Of a stretch of DNA of 64,000 nt, positions 17,240 to 25,433 are shown piece by piece. This DNA is from Tritonibacter scottomollicae (GTDB lineage: Bacteria; Pseudomonadota; Alphaproteobacteria; Rhodobacterales; Rhodobacteraceae): positions 124,001 through 188,000 of the forward strand of contig NZ_PVUF01000004.1 in the NCBI RefSeq assembly GCF_003003215.1, written 5' to 3'. Made by a program: the position numbers and the translations under genes. How positions within the stretch are numbered: the stretch's first letter is position 1; each line of letters starts with the position of its first letter. The notes below the pieces were generated by a model. That model was not told the DNA's origin and searched no databases. It was given only the letters and a program-made list of their open reading frames with translations.

Positions 17240-17674
17240 ATGCATCGCTTCATTTATGCCAGCACCGCTTCCCGTGACCTTACCGCGCAGCAGATCGCGG
17301 ACATTGCGGGGGCCTGTCACCGGAACAACCGGCGCGCGGGTCTGACGGGGCTGCTGGTGGTGCATCAGGGCCGGTTCCTGCATATCCTCGAAGGCGACGA
17401 AGCCGCAATTCGCCGCCGTGCGCAGATGATTCAGGACGATCCGCGACACCGGGATTTCGAGGTGATCGAAGCCTGCGAGATCCAGATGCGCGCCTTTGAC
17501 GACTGGACTTTCGTGCATGAGACACCCGCAGCACTGCCGCTCCTTGGCAACGAAAGGGTGAAACCGCTGCGTGATCTGATGCCGATCAACAGCCCGTTTC
17601 GCGGCAATGATCTTGCGGTCCGTCACAAGGTTCGTGATTTTCTGGCCAGCTTCAAACAGCTTCTGGCGGCTTAG
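17240..17674 (+). CDS. BLUF-domain protein with His in place of the photoactive Gln
   Basis: A 144-residue protein with a BLUF fold over residues 1-95 and a helical tail. It reads MHRFIYASTAS, then RNNRRAGLTGLLVVHQGRFLHILEGDE, DDPRHRDFEVIEA and RAFDDWTFVHE. By the numbering of PixD/Slr1694 (Tyr8, Asn32, Gln50), the flavin partners are Tyr6, Asn30 and His48. The invariant Gln of FxQxLEG is thus a His, while Tyr, Asn and Trp are kept. BLUF proteins bind FAD and sense blue light through that Gln, so normal photochemistry is doubtful. A second BLUF-like gene with the same change lies 1.3 kb away. Confidence 0.85.
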   Translation: MHRFIYASTASRDLTAQQIADIAGACHRNNRRAGLTGLLVVHQGRFLHILEGDEAAIRRRAQMIQDDPRHRDFEVIEACEIQMRAFDDWTFVHETPAALPLLGNERVKPLRDLMPINSPFRGNDLAVRHKVRDFLASFKQLLAA

Positions 17675-17725
17675 GCCAAAAGAAATTTTACCACCAGTCT
17701 GACCCGGGGGGGAACGGCGGGGGAT

Positions 17726-17757
17726 GGCGCGGTCCTTGGGCGAGGATCGCGCCTTTT
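17726..17757 (+). terminator. terminator after the BLUF gene
   Basis: GGCGCGGTCC pairs with GGATCGCGCC (17726-17735 with 17744-17753, one mismatch) and TTTT follows. Confidence 0.75.
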
Positions 17758-17774
17758 CTGTAGTTTGGGCGCAG

Positions 17775-18947
17775 TCAGTCCAGGTTCAGGCGCTTCAGAT
17801 CGCGTGCGGATTTCAAATCGGAAATGCCCAATTGCCCCATGTTCGCAGCCAGATCCTTGGTCAGCATGTCGGTCAGATGCGCAGGTCCGCGTGCGCCCAA
17901 TGCGGCAAGCGCATAGTGCCATGCGCGCCCCATCATCACGAAATCTGCGCCAAGCGCCATGGCGCGCAGGATGTCCAGCCCGCCCTCGATCCCGCTGTCG
18001 AGGATCAGCGGCAGCGGGGTGGCTGCTCGGATTTCCTCCAGAACCTCGATCGGGGCGGGGGCCGCATCGAACTGGCGCCCCGCATGGTTGGAGATCCAGA
18101 TCGCATCAGCGCCCGCAGCCTCCAGCCGGGGGACATCTTGCGCATTCAGCACGCCTTTTACCACCAGCGGCCCGTCCCAATGATCGCGCAGCCAGTCAAG
18201 ATAGTCCCAGTCCGGCGCAGTGCGCAGCAGATAGCCAATATGCGCCGTGGAGGACAGGGCGGAGGCGGCGGCACCCTCAATGTATTTGTCCAGCGTGCGC
18301 ATGTGGGGCATGCCGCCATCGCCCTTGTGTTGCATCGCCATGCCCAGGGCCCAGGTCGGGCGCTGCGCCACCTGCGCCAGCAGGCGCGGGGTCAGCCTTG
18401 GCGGTTGTGTCAGGCCAGATCTGACCTGGCGTTCCCTGCGCGAGGCCACCGGCACATCCACCGTCAGCACCAGCACCTTGAACCCGGCATCGCGCGCACG
18501 GGCCAGCATGTCCTTACGGATGGTCTCGTCTTTTGGCGGATAAAGCTGGAACCAGCCGTGCGCGCCCAGATGTGGTGCCAGGTCTTCCGGGCTTTGGCTG
18601 GCGACCGTGGACAGGCCATAGGGCAGGTTCGCGGACTTTGCATGGCGCGCCAGATGTCCCTCTGCGTCCGGCCAGACCAGCCCCGACATGCCCACCGGCG
18701 CGATGCCAAAAGGCAGGGGCAGGGTGGAGCCGAACAGCTCCGTGCTCAGATCCACGTCCTGCGGACCGTTCAGTATCGCGGGCATCAACCCGATCCGGTC
18801 GAGGCAACGGCGGTTGCGCGCTTGCGATGCCTCCCGCCCGGTGGCGCTGTCGAGATACTCCCAGACAAATCGGGGAAGGCGGCGGCGGGCGTGGGCGCGC
18901 AGGTCGTCGAGACCGGGGAAACGTTGATCCAAATTCATGCCGCGCAT
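17775..18947 (-). CDS. FMN-dependent alpha-hydroxy-acid oxidase/dehydrogenase
   Basis: A 390-residue (beta-alpha)8 flavoprotein of the lactate/glycolate/mandelate oxidising family. Key residues are visible: the Tyr in FVWEYLDSATG, the Tyr in WFQLYPPKD, the catalytic Lys in LVVKGVLNAQDV, the catalytic His and the Arg in WISNHAGRQFD, and the phosphate loops in ILDSGIEGG and GADFVMMGRAW. It oxidises an L-2-hydroxy acid; the acceptor (O2 or quinone) cannot be decided. The gene sits between two BLUF-like genes, an unusual flavoprotein group. Confidence 0.88.
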   Translation of the reverse strand: MRGMNLDQRFPGLDDLRAHARRRLPRFVWEYLDSATGREASQARNRRCLDRIGLMPAILNGPQDVDLSTELFGSTLPLPFGIAPVGMSGLVWPDAEGHLARHAKSANLPYGLSTVASQSPEDLAPHLGAHGWFQLYPPKDETIRKDMLARARDAGFKVLVLTVDVPVASRRERQVRSGLTQPPRLTPRLLAQVAQRPTWALGMAMQHKGDGGMPHMRTLDKYIEGAAASALSSTAHIGYLLRTAPDWDYLDWLRDHWDGPLVVKGVLNAQDVPRLEAAGADAIWISNHAGRQFDAAPAPIEVLEEIRAATPLPLILDSGIEGGLDILRAMALGADFVMMGRAWHYALAALGARGPAHLTDMLTKDLAANMGQLGISDLKSARDLKRLNLD

Positions 18948-19016
18948 TCTTTGGCGTCCCGCAGCGGGTGTCCAGTGGAAATGCGCGACCGGTCTTGAGT
19001 ATCCGAGGGGGGGCGG

Positions 19017-19460
19017 TTAGGCCGCAAGACCGCCGGAAAACACAGGCAGCACTTGCCGCATCGGACGGGGCTGGTGACGCCCGGGGCGCGGCTGGGAAAA
19101 ATCCCGTGGCGGCAGGTCATTCAGCAGCGCCAGCGCCTCGTGCAAGGTCTCGGCGATATCCTGCGGCAGCGCATCAATGTCGTGATGCTCCATGCCGCTG
19201 GCGCAGAGCGGCACGTCGATCCCGTTCGTGCCCAGCAGCTGCAGGCTATGATGTCGGGGATCAAGCCGAAGACGTTCAAACCGCGCCATGACCTCTGCCT
19301 CCGGGCCCTCCAGCATATGGATGAACCGGCCTTCGTGGTAGAGAAGGGCACCACGCAATCCGTTTGCCTCGTTGCGACGGCGGGATTTTTGCACGATCGC
19401 AATGACGGCCTCGTCGGGCATCTGGTGAACGGCCTCGCTTATGTAGATCAGTCTGAACAT
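19017..19460 (-). CDS. second BLUF-like protein, same Gln-to-His change
   Basis: A 147-residue protein whose first 75 residues align by eye with BLUF domains: MFRLIYISEAV, RRNEANGLRGALLYHEGRFIHMLEGPE and LDPRHHSLQLLG. Tyr6 and Asn30 are kept but the Gln is His48, the same position and substitution as in the gene at 17240. The usual Trp/Met segment after the second beta-hairpin is absent here. The C-terminus is basic and Pro/Arg-rich. The ATG at 19460 has a GGAGGA ribosome site. Confidence 0.8.
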   Translation of the reverse strand: MFRLIYISEAVHQMPDEAVIAIVQKSRRRNEANGLRGALLYHEGRFIHMLEGPEAEVMARFERLRLDPRHHSLQLLGTNGIDVPLCASGMEHHDIDALPQDIAETLHEALALLNDLPPRDFSQPRPGRHQPRPMRQVLPVFSGGLAA

Positions 19461-19716
19461 CAACCCGTCCTCCGTATGTGGCCAAACTCTTCGCTTGAAT
19501 TCACCCTATCATGCGTGCGGGAACCGCCCCAGCTGTCAGGCGGTTAACGTTTTGGTCAAGCGGTCACGCGACCTATCCAGATGTACAGCGATGCCAACCT
19601 GAGGGCTTTATCCAGCGCATTCGGACTGATAAGCGCGGTGGCGGAAAGAGCGGAAGACGTGCGTTCGGAACATAGCATGAACACACCTCTTCCCGTTATC
19701 GCTGAATCACGCTAGG

Positions 19717-22182
19717 ATGAGCCCCATGAGCAGTTTCGACGAAATGGACGCCTTCGAGGGCGCATCGCTATCCGCCCGCGCCATGGCCGCGCGGCCCACG
19801 CCCTATATGGACGGGCTGAACCCCGCTCAACGCGAGGCGGTAGAGACATTGGACGGCCCGGTGCTGATGCTGGCTGGCGCCGGGACCGGCAAAACCAAGG
19901 CGCTGACCACGCGCATCGTGCATCTGCTCAGCACAAACAAGGCGCGCACCAATGAAATCCTCGCGGTGACCTTCACCAACAAGGCCGCCCGCGAGATGAA
20001 GGAGCGGGTGGGCCGGATGCTGGGCCAACCGGCCGAGGGCATGCCCTGGCTCGGCACCTTCCACTCCATCTGCGTCAAGCTGCTGCGCCGCCATGCGGAA
20101 CTGGTGGGGCTGAAATCGAATTTCTCCATTCTGGACACCGACGACCAGATCCGCCTGATGAAGCAGCTCATCCAGGCCGCCGGCATCGACGACAAGCGCT
20201 GGCCGGCCCGGATGCTGGCCAATATCATCGACGACTGGAAGAACCGCGCACTGACCCCGGAGAAGGTGCCCGCCAGCGACGCCAGCGCCTACAACTATCG
20301 GGGCACCGAATTCTACGCCCAGTATCAGGCGCGCCTGAAGGAGCTGAACGCGGTCGATTTTGGCGATCTGCTGCTGCATGTGGTGGAGATCTTCCAGAAC
20401 AACCCGGATTTGCTGGCGCAGTATCACCGCTGGTTCCGCTACATCCTGGTGGACGAGTATCAGGATACCAACGTCGCCCAGTATCTCTGGCTGCGACTGC
20501 TGGCATCGGGGCACAAGAACATCTGCTGCGTCGGGGATGACGACCAGTCTATCTACGGTTGGCGCGGTGCCGAAGTGGGCAATATCCTGCGGTTTGAAAA
20601 GGATTTTTCCGGCGCCAAAGTGATCCGGCTGGAGCAGAACTACCGCTCCACCGCCCATATTCTGGCGGCGGCATCTGGCGTCATTCGCGGCAACGAGGGG
20701 CGTCTGGGCAAGGAGCTGTGGACCGAGGCCGACGGCGGCGAAAAGGTCCGCCTGATCGGTCATTGGGACGGCGAGGAAGAGGCCCGCTGGATCGGCGAGG
20801 AAATCGAGGCGATGCAGCGCGGCAGTCGTGGCATCCGGCCCATCGACCTCAACGAGATGGCCATCCTGGTGCGTGCCTCGCACCAGATGCGCGCCTTCGA
20901 AGACCGTTTCCTGACCATCGGTCTGCCTTATCGCGTCATCGGCGGTCCGCGTTTCTATGAACGTTTGGAAATCCGTGATGCCATGGCCTATTTCCGTGTG
21001 GTGATCTCACCCGACGATGATCTGGCCTTTGAACGCATCGTCAACACGCCCAAACGCGGTCTTGGCGACAAGGCGCAGCAGAAAATGCAGATGATCGCCC
21101 GCGAAAACGGCGTGTCCCTGCTGGAGGGCGCCCGGATCGCGGTGGAAGAGGGCCACATCAAGGGCAAGGGCGGCGCGGCCCTGCGCCGTCTGGTCGAGGA
21201 TATCGCCCGCTGGGGCCGCATGACCCGCGTGGTGGCCCCGCCCCAAGGTCCGGAAGACGCGGTGCTGGAGGCCACCAGCTTTGACGCCTTCACCTCTGGC
21301 GAGCCGGAGGTTCCGCATGTGGAACTGGCCGAGATCATCCTGGATGAGAGCGGCTACACCACCATGTGGCAGAACGACAAGACGCCGGAGGCCCCGGGCC
21401 GCCTAGAAAACCTCAAGGAACTGGTCAAGGCGCTGGAAAACTTCGAGAACCTGCAGGGCTTCCTCGAACATGTCAGCCTGGTGATGGACAACGACAAGCA
21501 GGATGCGGAGCAGAAGGTCTCTATCATGACCCTGCACGCGGCCAAGGGACTGGAGTTCCCGGCGGTGTTCCTGCCGGGCTGGGAGGACGGCCTGTTTCCC
21601 TCGCAGCGCTCGATGGATGAAAGCGGCCTCAAGGGGCTCGAGGAAGAACGTCGCCTGGCCTATGTGGGCATCACCCGGGCCGAGGAGGTCTGCACCATTT
21701 CCTTTGCCGGAAACCGGCGGGTGTTTGGCCAATGGCAGTCGCAACTGCCGTCACGATTCGTCGACGAGCTGCCCGAAGAGCATGTGGAAGTACTGACGCC
21801 ACCGGGGCTCTACGGCGGGGGCTACGGCGCGGCGGCGCCGGGCGCGGCGCGTGGTTTTGGTGAGGCGACCAATGAATACGGCCGCTCCACCATCGAGGAG
21901 CGGATGGCCAATGCAGATGGCTACAATTCTCCGGGTTGGAAACGCATGCAGGCGCGGGCTGGCGAACATGGGCTGAGCAAACCCCGCGAGAGCAAGACCC
22001 AGGTGATCGACCTGACGGCCACCTCTGCCTTCACCATGGGCGAGCGGGTGTTCCACCAGAAGTTCGGCTATGGCGCGGTCATCGGCATCGAGGGTGACAA
22101 GCTGGAAGTGGATTTCGAGAAGGCCGGGACCAAGAAAGTGGTAGCCCGCTTTGTTTCCGCCAGCGACGACGTGCCGTTCTGA
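19717..22182 (+). CDS. pcrA: ATP-dependent DNA helicase, PcrA/UvrD family
   Basis: An 821-residue superfamily 1A 3'-5' helicase. After about 30 non-conserved residues come the Q motif LNPAQREAVE, Walker A LAGAGTGKT (GTGKT at 56-60), TFTNKAAREMKER, motif II VDEYQDTN, motif III GDDDQSIYGWRGA, LEQNYRS, VSIMTLHAAKGLEF and VGITRAEE. The C-terminal 45 residues (GERVFHQKFGYGAVIGIEGDKLEVDF) form the tudor-like RNA-polymerase-binding domain of PcrA. It probably acts in nucleotide excision repair and transcription-replication conflict. UvrD is an equally valid name. Confidence 0.92.
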   Translation: MSPMSSFDEMDAFEGASLSARAMAARPTPYMDGLNPAQREAVETLDGPVLMLAGAGTGKTKALTTRIVHLLSTNKARTNEILAVTFTNKAAREMKERVGRMLGQPAEGMPWLGTFHSICVKLLRRHAELVGLKSNFSILDTDDQIRLMKQLIQAAGIDDKRWPARMLANIIDDWKNRALTPEKVPASDASAYNYRGTEFYAQYQARLKELNAVDFGDLLLHVVEIFQNNPDLLAQYHRWFRYILVDEYQDTNVAQYLWLRLLASGHKNICCVGDDDQSIYGWRGAEVGNILRFEKDFSGAKVIRLEQNYRSTAHILAAASGVIRGNEGRLGKELWTEADGGEKVRLIGHWDGEEEARWIGEEIEAMQRGSRGIRPIDLNEMAILVRASHQMRAFEDRFLTIGLPYRVIGGPRFYERLEIRDAMAYFRVVISPDDDLAFERIVNTPKRGLGDKAQQKMQMIARENGVSLLEGARIAVEEGHIKGKGGAALRRLVEDIARWGRMTRVVAPPQGPEDAVLEATSFDAFTSGEPEVPHVELAEIILDESGYTTMWQNDKTPEAPGRLENLKELVKALENFENLQGFLEHVSLVMDNDKQDAEQKVSIMTLHAAKGLEFPAVFLPGWEDGLFPSQRSMDESGLKGLEEERRLAYVGITRAEEVCTISFAGNRRVFGQWQSQLPSRFVDELPEEHVEVLTPPGLYGGGYGAAAPGAARGFGEATNEYGRSTIEERMANADGYNSPGWKRMQARAGEHGLSKPRESKTQVIDLTATSAFTMGERVFHQKFGYGAVIGIEGDKLEVDFEKAGTKKVVARFVSASDDVPF

Positions 22183-22199
22183 CACTCTATTGACCACCC

Positions 22200-22310
22200 A
22201 GGCGGGCGGATCGCTATTGCGATCCGACTGTCTGTCGGGATCGGATCGCTAAGGCGATCCGACCCGGGCGGCGGGGCCGCAGGGGCATGCGCCCCTGCGG
22301 CCCCGCCGCC
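22200..22310. repeat. three consecutive hairpins, the last a perfect 20-bp stem
   Basis: Downstream of the helicase are GGATCGC/GCGATCC (near 22207-22224), TCGGATCGC/GCGATCCGA (near 22242-22263) and a perfect 20-bp inverted repeat at 22267-22286/22291-22310 with an ATGC loop. The last is almost pure G+C. It may end the helicase transcript, or be a REP-like element. Confidence 0.7.
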
Positions 22311-22335
22311 ATCCCCTAATTGCAAATGATGACGC

Positions 22336-22366
22336 AAAAAATCCGCCGCGGCGTGACCGGGGCGGA
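22336..22366 (-). terminator. terminator of the DUF1127-sRNA operon
   Basis: On the minus strand TCCGCC (22366-22361) pairs with GGCGGA (22347-22342), and six T residues follow (22341-22336). It lies directly beyond the fourth stem-loop. Confidence 0.65.
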
Positions 22367-22402
22367 GGCGTCTGGATTCACAAATGGGGGAGAGAATAAG
22401 GA

Positions 22403-22440
22403 AACGGCGGCGCCCAGGGAGGAGGAGGGGCACCGCCGTT
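22403..22440 (-). ncRNA. CcsR-like stem-loop sRNA, fourth copy
   Basis: AACGGCGG/CCGCCGTT (22403-22410 with 22433-22440) closes a loop that displays CCTCCTCCC on the minus strand, with an inner GCCC/GGGC helix. It shares loop but not stem sequence with the three copies upstream of it, as in the CcsR/cuckoo RNA family. Confidence 0.8.
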
Positions 22441-22448
22441 CTGTCAAA

Positions 22449-22479
22449 CACCAGGTTAAAGGGAGGAGGAAACCCGGTG
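22449..22479 (-). ncRNA. CcsR-like stem-loop sRNA, third copy
   Basis: CACCAGGTT pairs with AACCCGGTG (22449-22457 with 22471-22479, one mismatch). The loop carries TCCTCCTCCC on the minus strand. Confidence 0.8.
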
Positions 22480-22511
22480 CATCTGATCCCGGCGCGAGGC
22501 CGGTATTAGGT

Positions 22512-22545
22512 GCGGTGGCATCAGGGAGGAGGGAGATGCCACCGC
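22512..22545 (-). ncRNA. CcsR-like stem-loop sRNA, second copy
   Basis: An 11-bp perfect stem GCGGTGGCATC/GATGCCACCGC (22512-22522 with 22535-22545) displays TCCCTCCTCCCT in a 12-nt loop on the minus strand. Confidence 0.85.
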
Positions 22546-22551
22546 GTAGGA

Positions 22552-22583
22552 CAGGTCCTTAAGGGAGGAGGAGAAAGGACCTG
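22552..22583 (-). ncRNA. CcsR-like stem-loop sRNA, first copy
   Basis: CAGGTCCTT/AAGGACCTG (22552-22560 with 22575-22583) closes a 14-nt loop containing CTCCTCCTCCC on the minus strand. It starts only 14 bases after the DUF1127 stop, so it is probably processed from the same transcript. Confidence 0.85.
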
Positions 22584-22596
22584 ATCTCTTGTGTTC

Positions 22597-22815
22597 TTAC
22601 TTATCGCCGTAGGCGGCCTCGATGGCGACGCGCTTCAGCATGGAGCGGTTCAGCCCCAGATCCGCCAGTTCGCGACCGGTCAGAGCGTTCAGCTCATTCA
22701 GGGTCTCGCGATACACGCGGTATTGAGCGAACTTTTCACGCGCGCCCTGGATCATTTGCGTCACGCCACCGGTGGTGAAGGGGGTATGTGTATTGATCTG
22801 GTTCAGGATCGCCAT
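22597..22815 (-). CDS. DUF1127 protein (CcaF1-like RNA-binding protein)
   Basis: A 72-residue protein ending in a DUF1127 domain: YRVYRETLNELNALTGRELADLGLNRSMLKRVAIEAAYGDK. It starts MAILNQINTHTPFTTGG. In Rhodobacter sphaeroides the DUF1127 protein CcaF1 (RSP_6037) is encoded just upstream of four CCUCCUCCC sRNAs (CcsR1-4), acts as a small RNA-binding protein in their maturation, and is induced by stress sigma factors. The same order of gene and four stem-loops is present here, which supports equivalence. ATG 22815 is chosen from family length. Confidence 0.88.
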   Translation of the reverse strand: MAILNQINTHTPFTTGGVTQMIQGAREKFAQYRVYRETLNELNALTGRELADLGLNRSMLKRVAIEAAYGDK

Positions 22816-22879
22816 TGCTTTGTCTCGCTCGTCATCGTCGGGGCCGTGTGCCCGTCTGTCTGTGTGTCTCTGTTGATCC

Positions 22880-22907
22880 TTAAGATACCCAAATGCTGCA
22901 AATGCAC
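22880..22907 (-). promoter_or_regulatory. candidate promoter of the DUF1127-sRNA operon
   Basis: On the minus strand TTGTGC (22907-22902), a 16-bp spacer and TATCTT (22885-22880) lie 65-92 bases before the start codon. A near-repeat ATGCTGCAAATGCAC/ATGCAGCAAGTGCAT (22891-22905 and 22933-22947, 42 bp apart) overlaps it and could bind a regulator. A RpoH-type signal is expected by analogy, but I cannot assign the sigma factor. Confidence 0.4.
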
Positions 22908-23134
22908 AATCCGGGGATTGGTCATTTCTGCTATGCAGCAAGTGCATGGGTATAAGGGATATTCTTCCACGTTTTGCCCAAAGTCTGCGCGACAATATTT
23001 CCTTTCGCCACATATCTGGGCAAGAATTTGTCGCCATGCCTGTTAGCGCTGTCAATTTGTCGCTTGGGCCCCGTGCATGCAGCGCATATATCCGGTGAAA
23101 GCCCGAAGCGATGGCCCAAAAAGGAGTAGTCCCC

Positions 23135-24214
23135 ATGTCAGTGACCAAGGAAGAGATTCGCGCCGCACTGGAGCGTTTGGAGCTTCCCGACGGTGGCACG
23201 TTGGTGTCGCGCGACATGCTGCGCGCCCTCACCATAGAAGGTGACACCGTGCGGTTCGTGATCGAAGCGCCTTCGCCGCAGATCGCCGGGCAGATGGAAC
23301 CGCTGCGCCGCGCGGCACAGGCCTGCGTCGCGGAACTGCCGGGGGTCGAGGAGGTCTCGGTGGTGCTGACCGCCCATGGTCCGGCACAGGCCGGCCCCCA
23401 GAAAGCCGCACCCAGCCTCAAGCTGGGCGGTCATCCCAAACCGCAGGCCGCACCAATGAAGCCCTCGGGCGTCAAGCGTATCCTTGCCATCGCCTCCGGC
23501 AAGGGTGGCGTCGGCAAATCCACCGTCAGCGCCAATCTCGCCGTGGCCCTGGCGCGGCAGGGGCGCAAGGTCGGCCTGCTGGACGCGGATATATACGGTC
23601 CCTCGCAGCCGCGCATGATGGGGGTCTCCGGACGCCCCGCCAGCCCGGATGGCACCACGATCGAGCCGCTGCACGCCCATGGGGTCACGGTAATGTCGAT
23701 CGGCTTCATGGTGGAGGAGCGCAAGGCGGTGGTCTGGCGTGGCCCGATGCTGATGGGGGCGCTGCAGCAGATGCTGGGGCAGGTGAACTGGGGTGAGCTG
23801 GACGTGCTGATCGTCGATCTGCCACCGGGCACCGGCGATGTGCAGCTCACCCTCTGCACCAAGGCGGAGCTGACGGGGGCCATCGTGGTTTCAACACCGC
23901 AGGATGTCGCGCTGCTGGATGCCCGCAAGGCGCTGGACATGTTCGACACGCTCAAGACTCCGGTGTTGGGGCTGATTGAGAACATGTCCTTCTTTACCTG
24001 TCCCGATTGCGGCGGCACTCACAACATCTTTGGCAATGGCGGTGTCGCGGCCGAGGCCGAGGCCCTGCGTCTGCCGCTGCTTGGCGCACTGCCGATCGAC
24101 CTTGAAACACGGTTGGCCGGGGACGGTGGCACGCCGATTGCGGCCGGCGATGGGCCGATGGCCGAGGCCTACGCCCGTATCGCGAGCGGGCTTGTCGAGG
24201 GCGGCATGGCCTGA
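23135..24214 (+). CDS. mrp: Mrp/ApbC (NBP35-type) Fe-S cluster carrier ATPase
   Basis: A 359-residue protein. The N-terminal DUF59/MIP18-like segment (about 1-85) is followed by the ParA/Mrp ATPase domain with the deviant Walker [48 protein letters not shown] and the cluster-binding CPDC in [17 protein letters not shown]. It is expected to carry an Fe-S cluster to client enzymes in the cytosol. ATG 23135 has an AAGGAG ribosome site. The stop lies directly beside the degraded prophage arm. Confidence 0.93.
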   Translation: MSVTKEEIRAALERLELPDGGTLVSRDMLRALTIEGDTVRFVIEAPSPQIAGQMEPLRRAAQACVAELPGVEEVSVVLTAHGPAQAGPQKAAPSLKLGGHPKPQAAPMKPSGVKRILAIASGKGGVGKSTVSANLAVALARQGRKVGLLDADIYGPSQPRMMGVSGRPASPDGTTIEPLHAHGVTVMSIGFMVEERKAVVWRGPMLMGALQQMLGQVNWGELDVLIVDLPPGTGDVQLTLCTKAELTGAIVVSTPQDVALLDARKALDMFDTLKTPVLGLIENMSFFTCPDCGGTHNIFGNGGVAAEAEALRLPLLGALPIDLETRLAGDGGTPIAAGDGPMAEAYARIASGLVEGGMA

Positions 24215-24245
24215 TCAACGACCTGCCACGCCTCGGGCCAAGTCG

Positions 24246-24413
24246 ATGCAAACCTCCGTGGGCAACCACTCGGCGGCGATTGATCAGATCAGCACCGGCG
24301 TGGATGGTCTGAAGGCGGAGTATGTCATGCGCGCTTCAGCCAGTGGCGTGGTTGGCGGCGCGGTGATTGGTGCGGACGCCGGGGATGGCCGCGGGGTAGG
24401 CGTCCAGCGATGA
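24246..24413 (+). pseudogene. 3' fragment of a phage tail-tip (J-like) gene
   Basis: 55 residues reading TSVGNHSAAIDQISTGVDGL and KAEYVMRASASGVVGGAVIG, the pattern found near the C-terminus of lambda J-type tail-tip proteins (DUF1983-like). No ribosome site or N-terminal part is present, so only the 3' end survives. The tail-tip gene at 61301 belongs to the same protein class. Confidence 0.6.
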
Positions 24414-24432
24414 CGCACCACCCGGCAAGCTG

Positions 24433-25093
24433 ATGAAAGTGTCAGCCTTTGGCCTCGGCGAGATCACTGAGCCCAGCCTCCCGGGCGATGTGTTCCAGTT
24501 CAACGCAACGGGTGTCTACTACGCGCGGCCAGCGAGTTCACTCGGTGCAGGTGATACGCCTTATCAGGGCAATTTCCATGTGTGGAAATCCCAACGGGAT
24601 GAGGACTTTCGAACCGCGCTCCTTATCGCGCAGGGCGTGCGGAGCCTGACGCATAATTGGCGTCAGGCACGGCTCTCTTCAGGGTCCATGGGGCCGTTTG
24701 TTTCATACTGAAAACGTGGTTGGAACCGTCTCGCAGTCCGCAGGCAAGGTCACGGGGGCCGCGGTGCAATACGGCAGCGGGCCGGGCGGCAAGTTCCGCC
24801 GCTTCGCTGACGGCACGCAGGAATGCTGGGTCACCAGCCCGGAGGTCGTGACCGATACGCTGGTCGACTCGCGCGACATCTCCGCCGAGGGGTGGGAATG
24901 GGATTTTCCGGCCGGGTTCCTCTCGACGCCGAATGTCCATGTCACCGCTCGCCGTTGGTCCGGTGCGCATGCGCTTAGCGCCATGAATGGCTCGGGCACC
25001 TTTGGCATCAATGGCTGTAAGCTGCTGCTGTCCACGGAGTACGAGGGCAACTCTGGCTTTCTGCACGGCTATGCCATTGGCCGCTGGTACTAA
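24433..25093 (+). pseudogene. frameshifted tail-fibre gene
   Basis: Two adjacent reading frames make one tail-fibre-like product. Frame one (24433-24711) has VSAFGLGEITEPSLPGDVFQ and runs to GVRSLTHNWRQAR. Frame two (open to 25093) resumes with the RLFHTENVVGTVSQ segment typical of phage tail fibres and ends with HVTARRWSGAHALSAMNGSG and GYAIGRWY. The shift occurs close to 24690. A 5' truncation is also likely. Confidence 0.65.
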
Positions 25094-25109
25094 GACAGGA
25101 GACACCCAG

Positions 25110-25433
25110 ATGCATGAGATTGAATTTTCCCCGCGTGCCGGTCTGCCCGGTCAGCGCGAAACACAGGCCACTGTCAGCGGTGACACGGTGACAGTGGACG
25201 GCATCGCCTATGACCTGTCCGCCGTCCCTGAGGGCGGGTTTGCCGAGGCTGACGGCGACCAGCACCCGTTCCGGGGGCGCATCGCGCGCAGCGGTGGCGT
25301 CTTGCGCTATTGCCTGCGCTGGCGGTTTGACCCTGCCACGGCAGAGCCAGCCCAGCCCGAAGCGATGCCCTCTGCAGCGCTGACCGCTGGCCCGGTTCCA
25401 GATCCCATCATCCGCCGGGAGGGCGCAGCATGA
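25110..25433 (+). CDS. small phage tail-region protein, unknown
   Basis: A 107-residue protein, MHEIEFSPRAGLPGQRETQATVSGD, with a beta-rich first half (TVTVDGIAYDLSAVPEGG, HPFRGRIARSGGVLRYCLRWRF) and a Pro/Ala-rich tail. I recognise no named family. A CAGGAGAC ribosome site precedes the ATG at 25110, and its stop overlaps the next start (ATGA). Its position between tail fibre and DUF4376 gene suggests a tail-fibre assembly role. Confidence 0.7.
   Translation: MHEIEFSPRAGLPGQRETQATVSGDTVTVDGIAYDLSAVPEGGFAEADGDQHPFRGRIARSGGVLRYCLRWRFDPATAEPAQPEAMPSAALTAGPVPDPIIRREGAA

Noticed and set aside
17240-17674. Simple annotation as a functional blue-light sensor
   Set aside because: The conserved Gln needed for the known BLUF photocycle is His48 here, so light sensing should not be assumed.
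22403-22583. The four GGGAGGAGG-containing hairpins considered as a CRISPR-like or tandem repeat array
   Set aside because: Only the loop is shared; stems differ in sequence, there are no spacers of equal length, and the motif and context fit the CcsR/cuckoo sRNA family.
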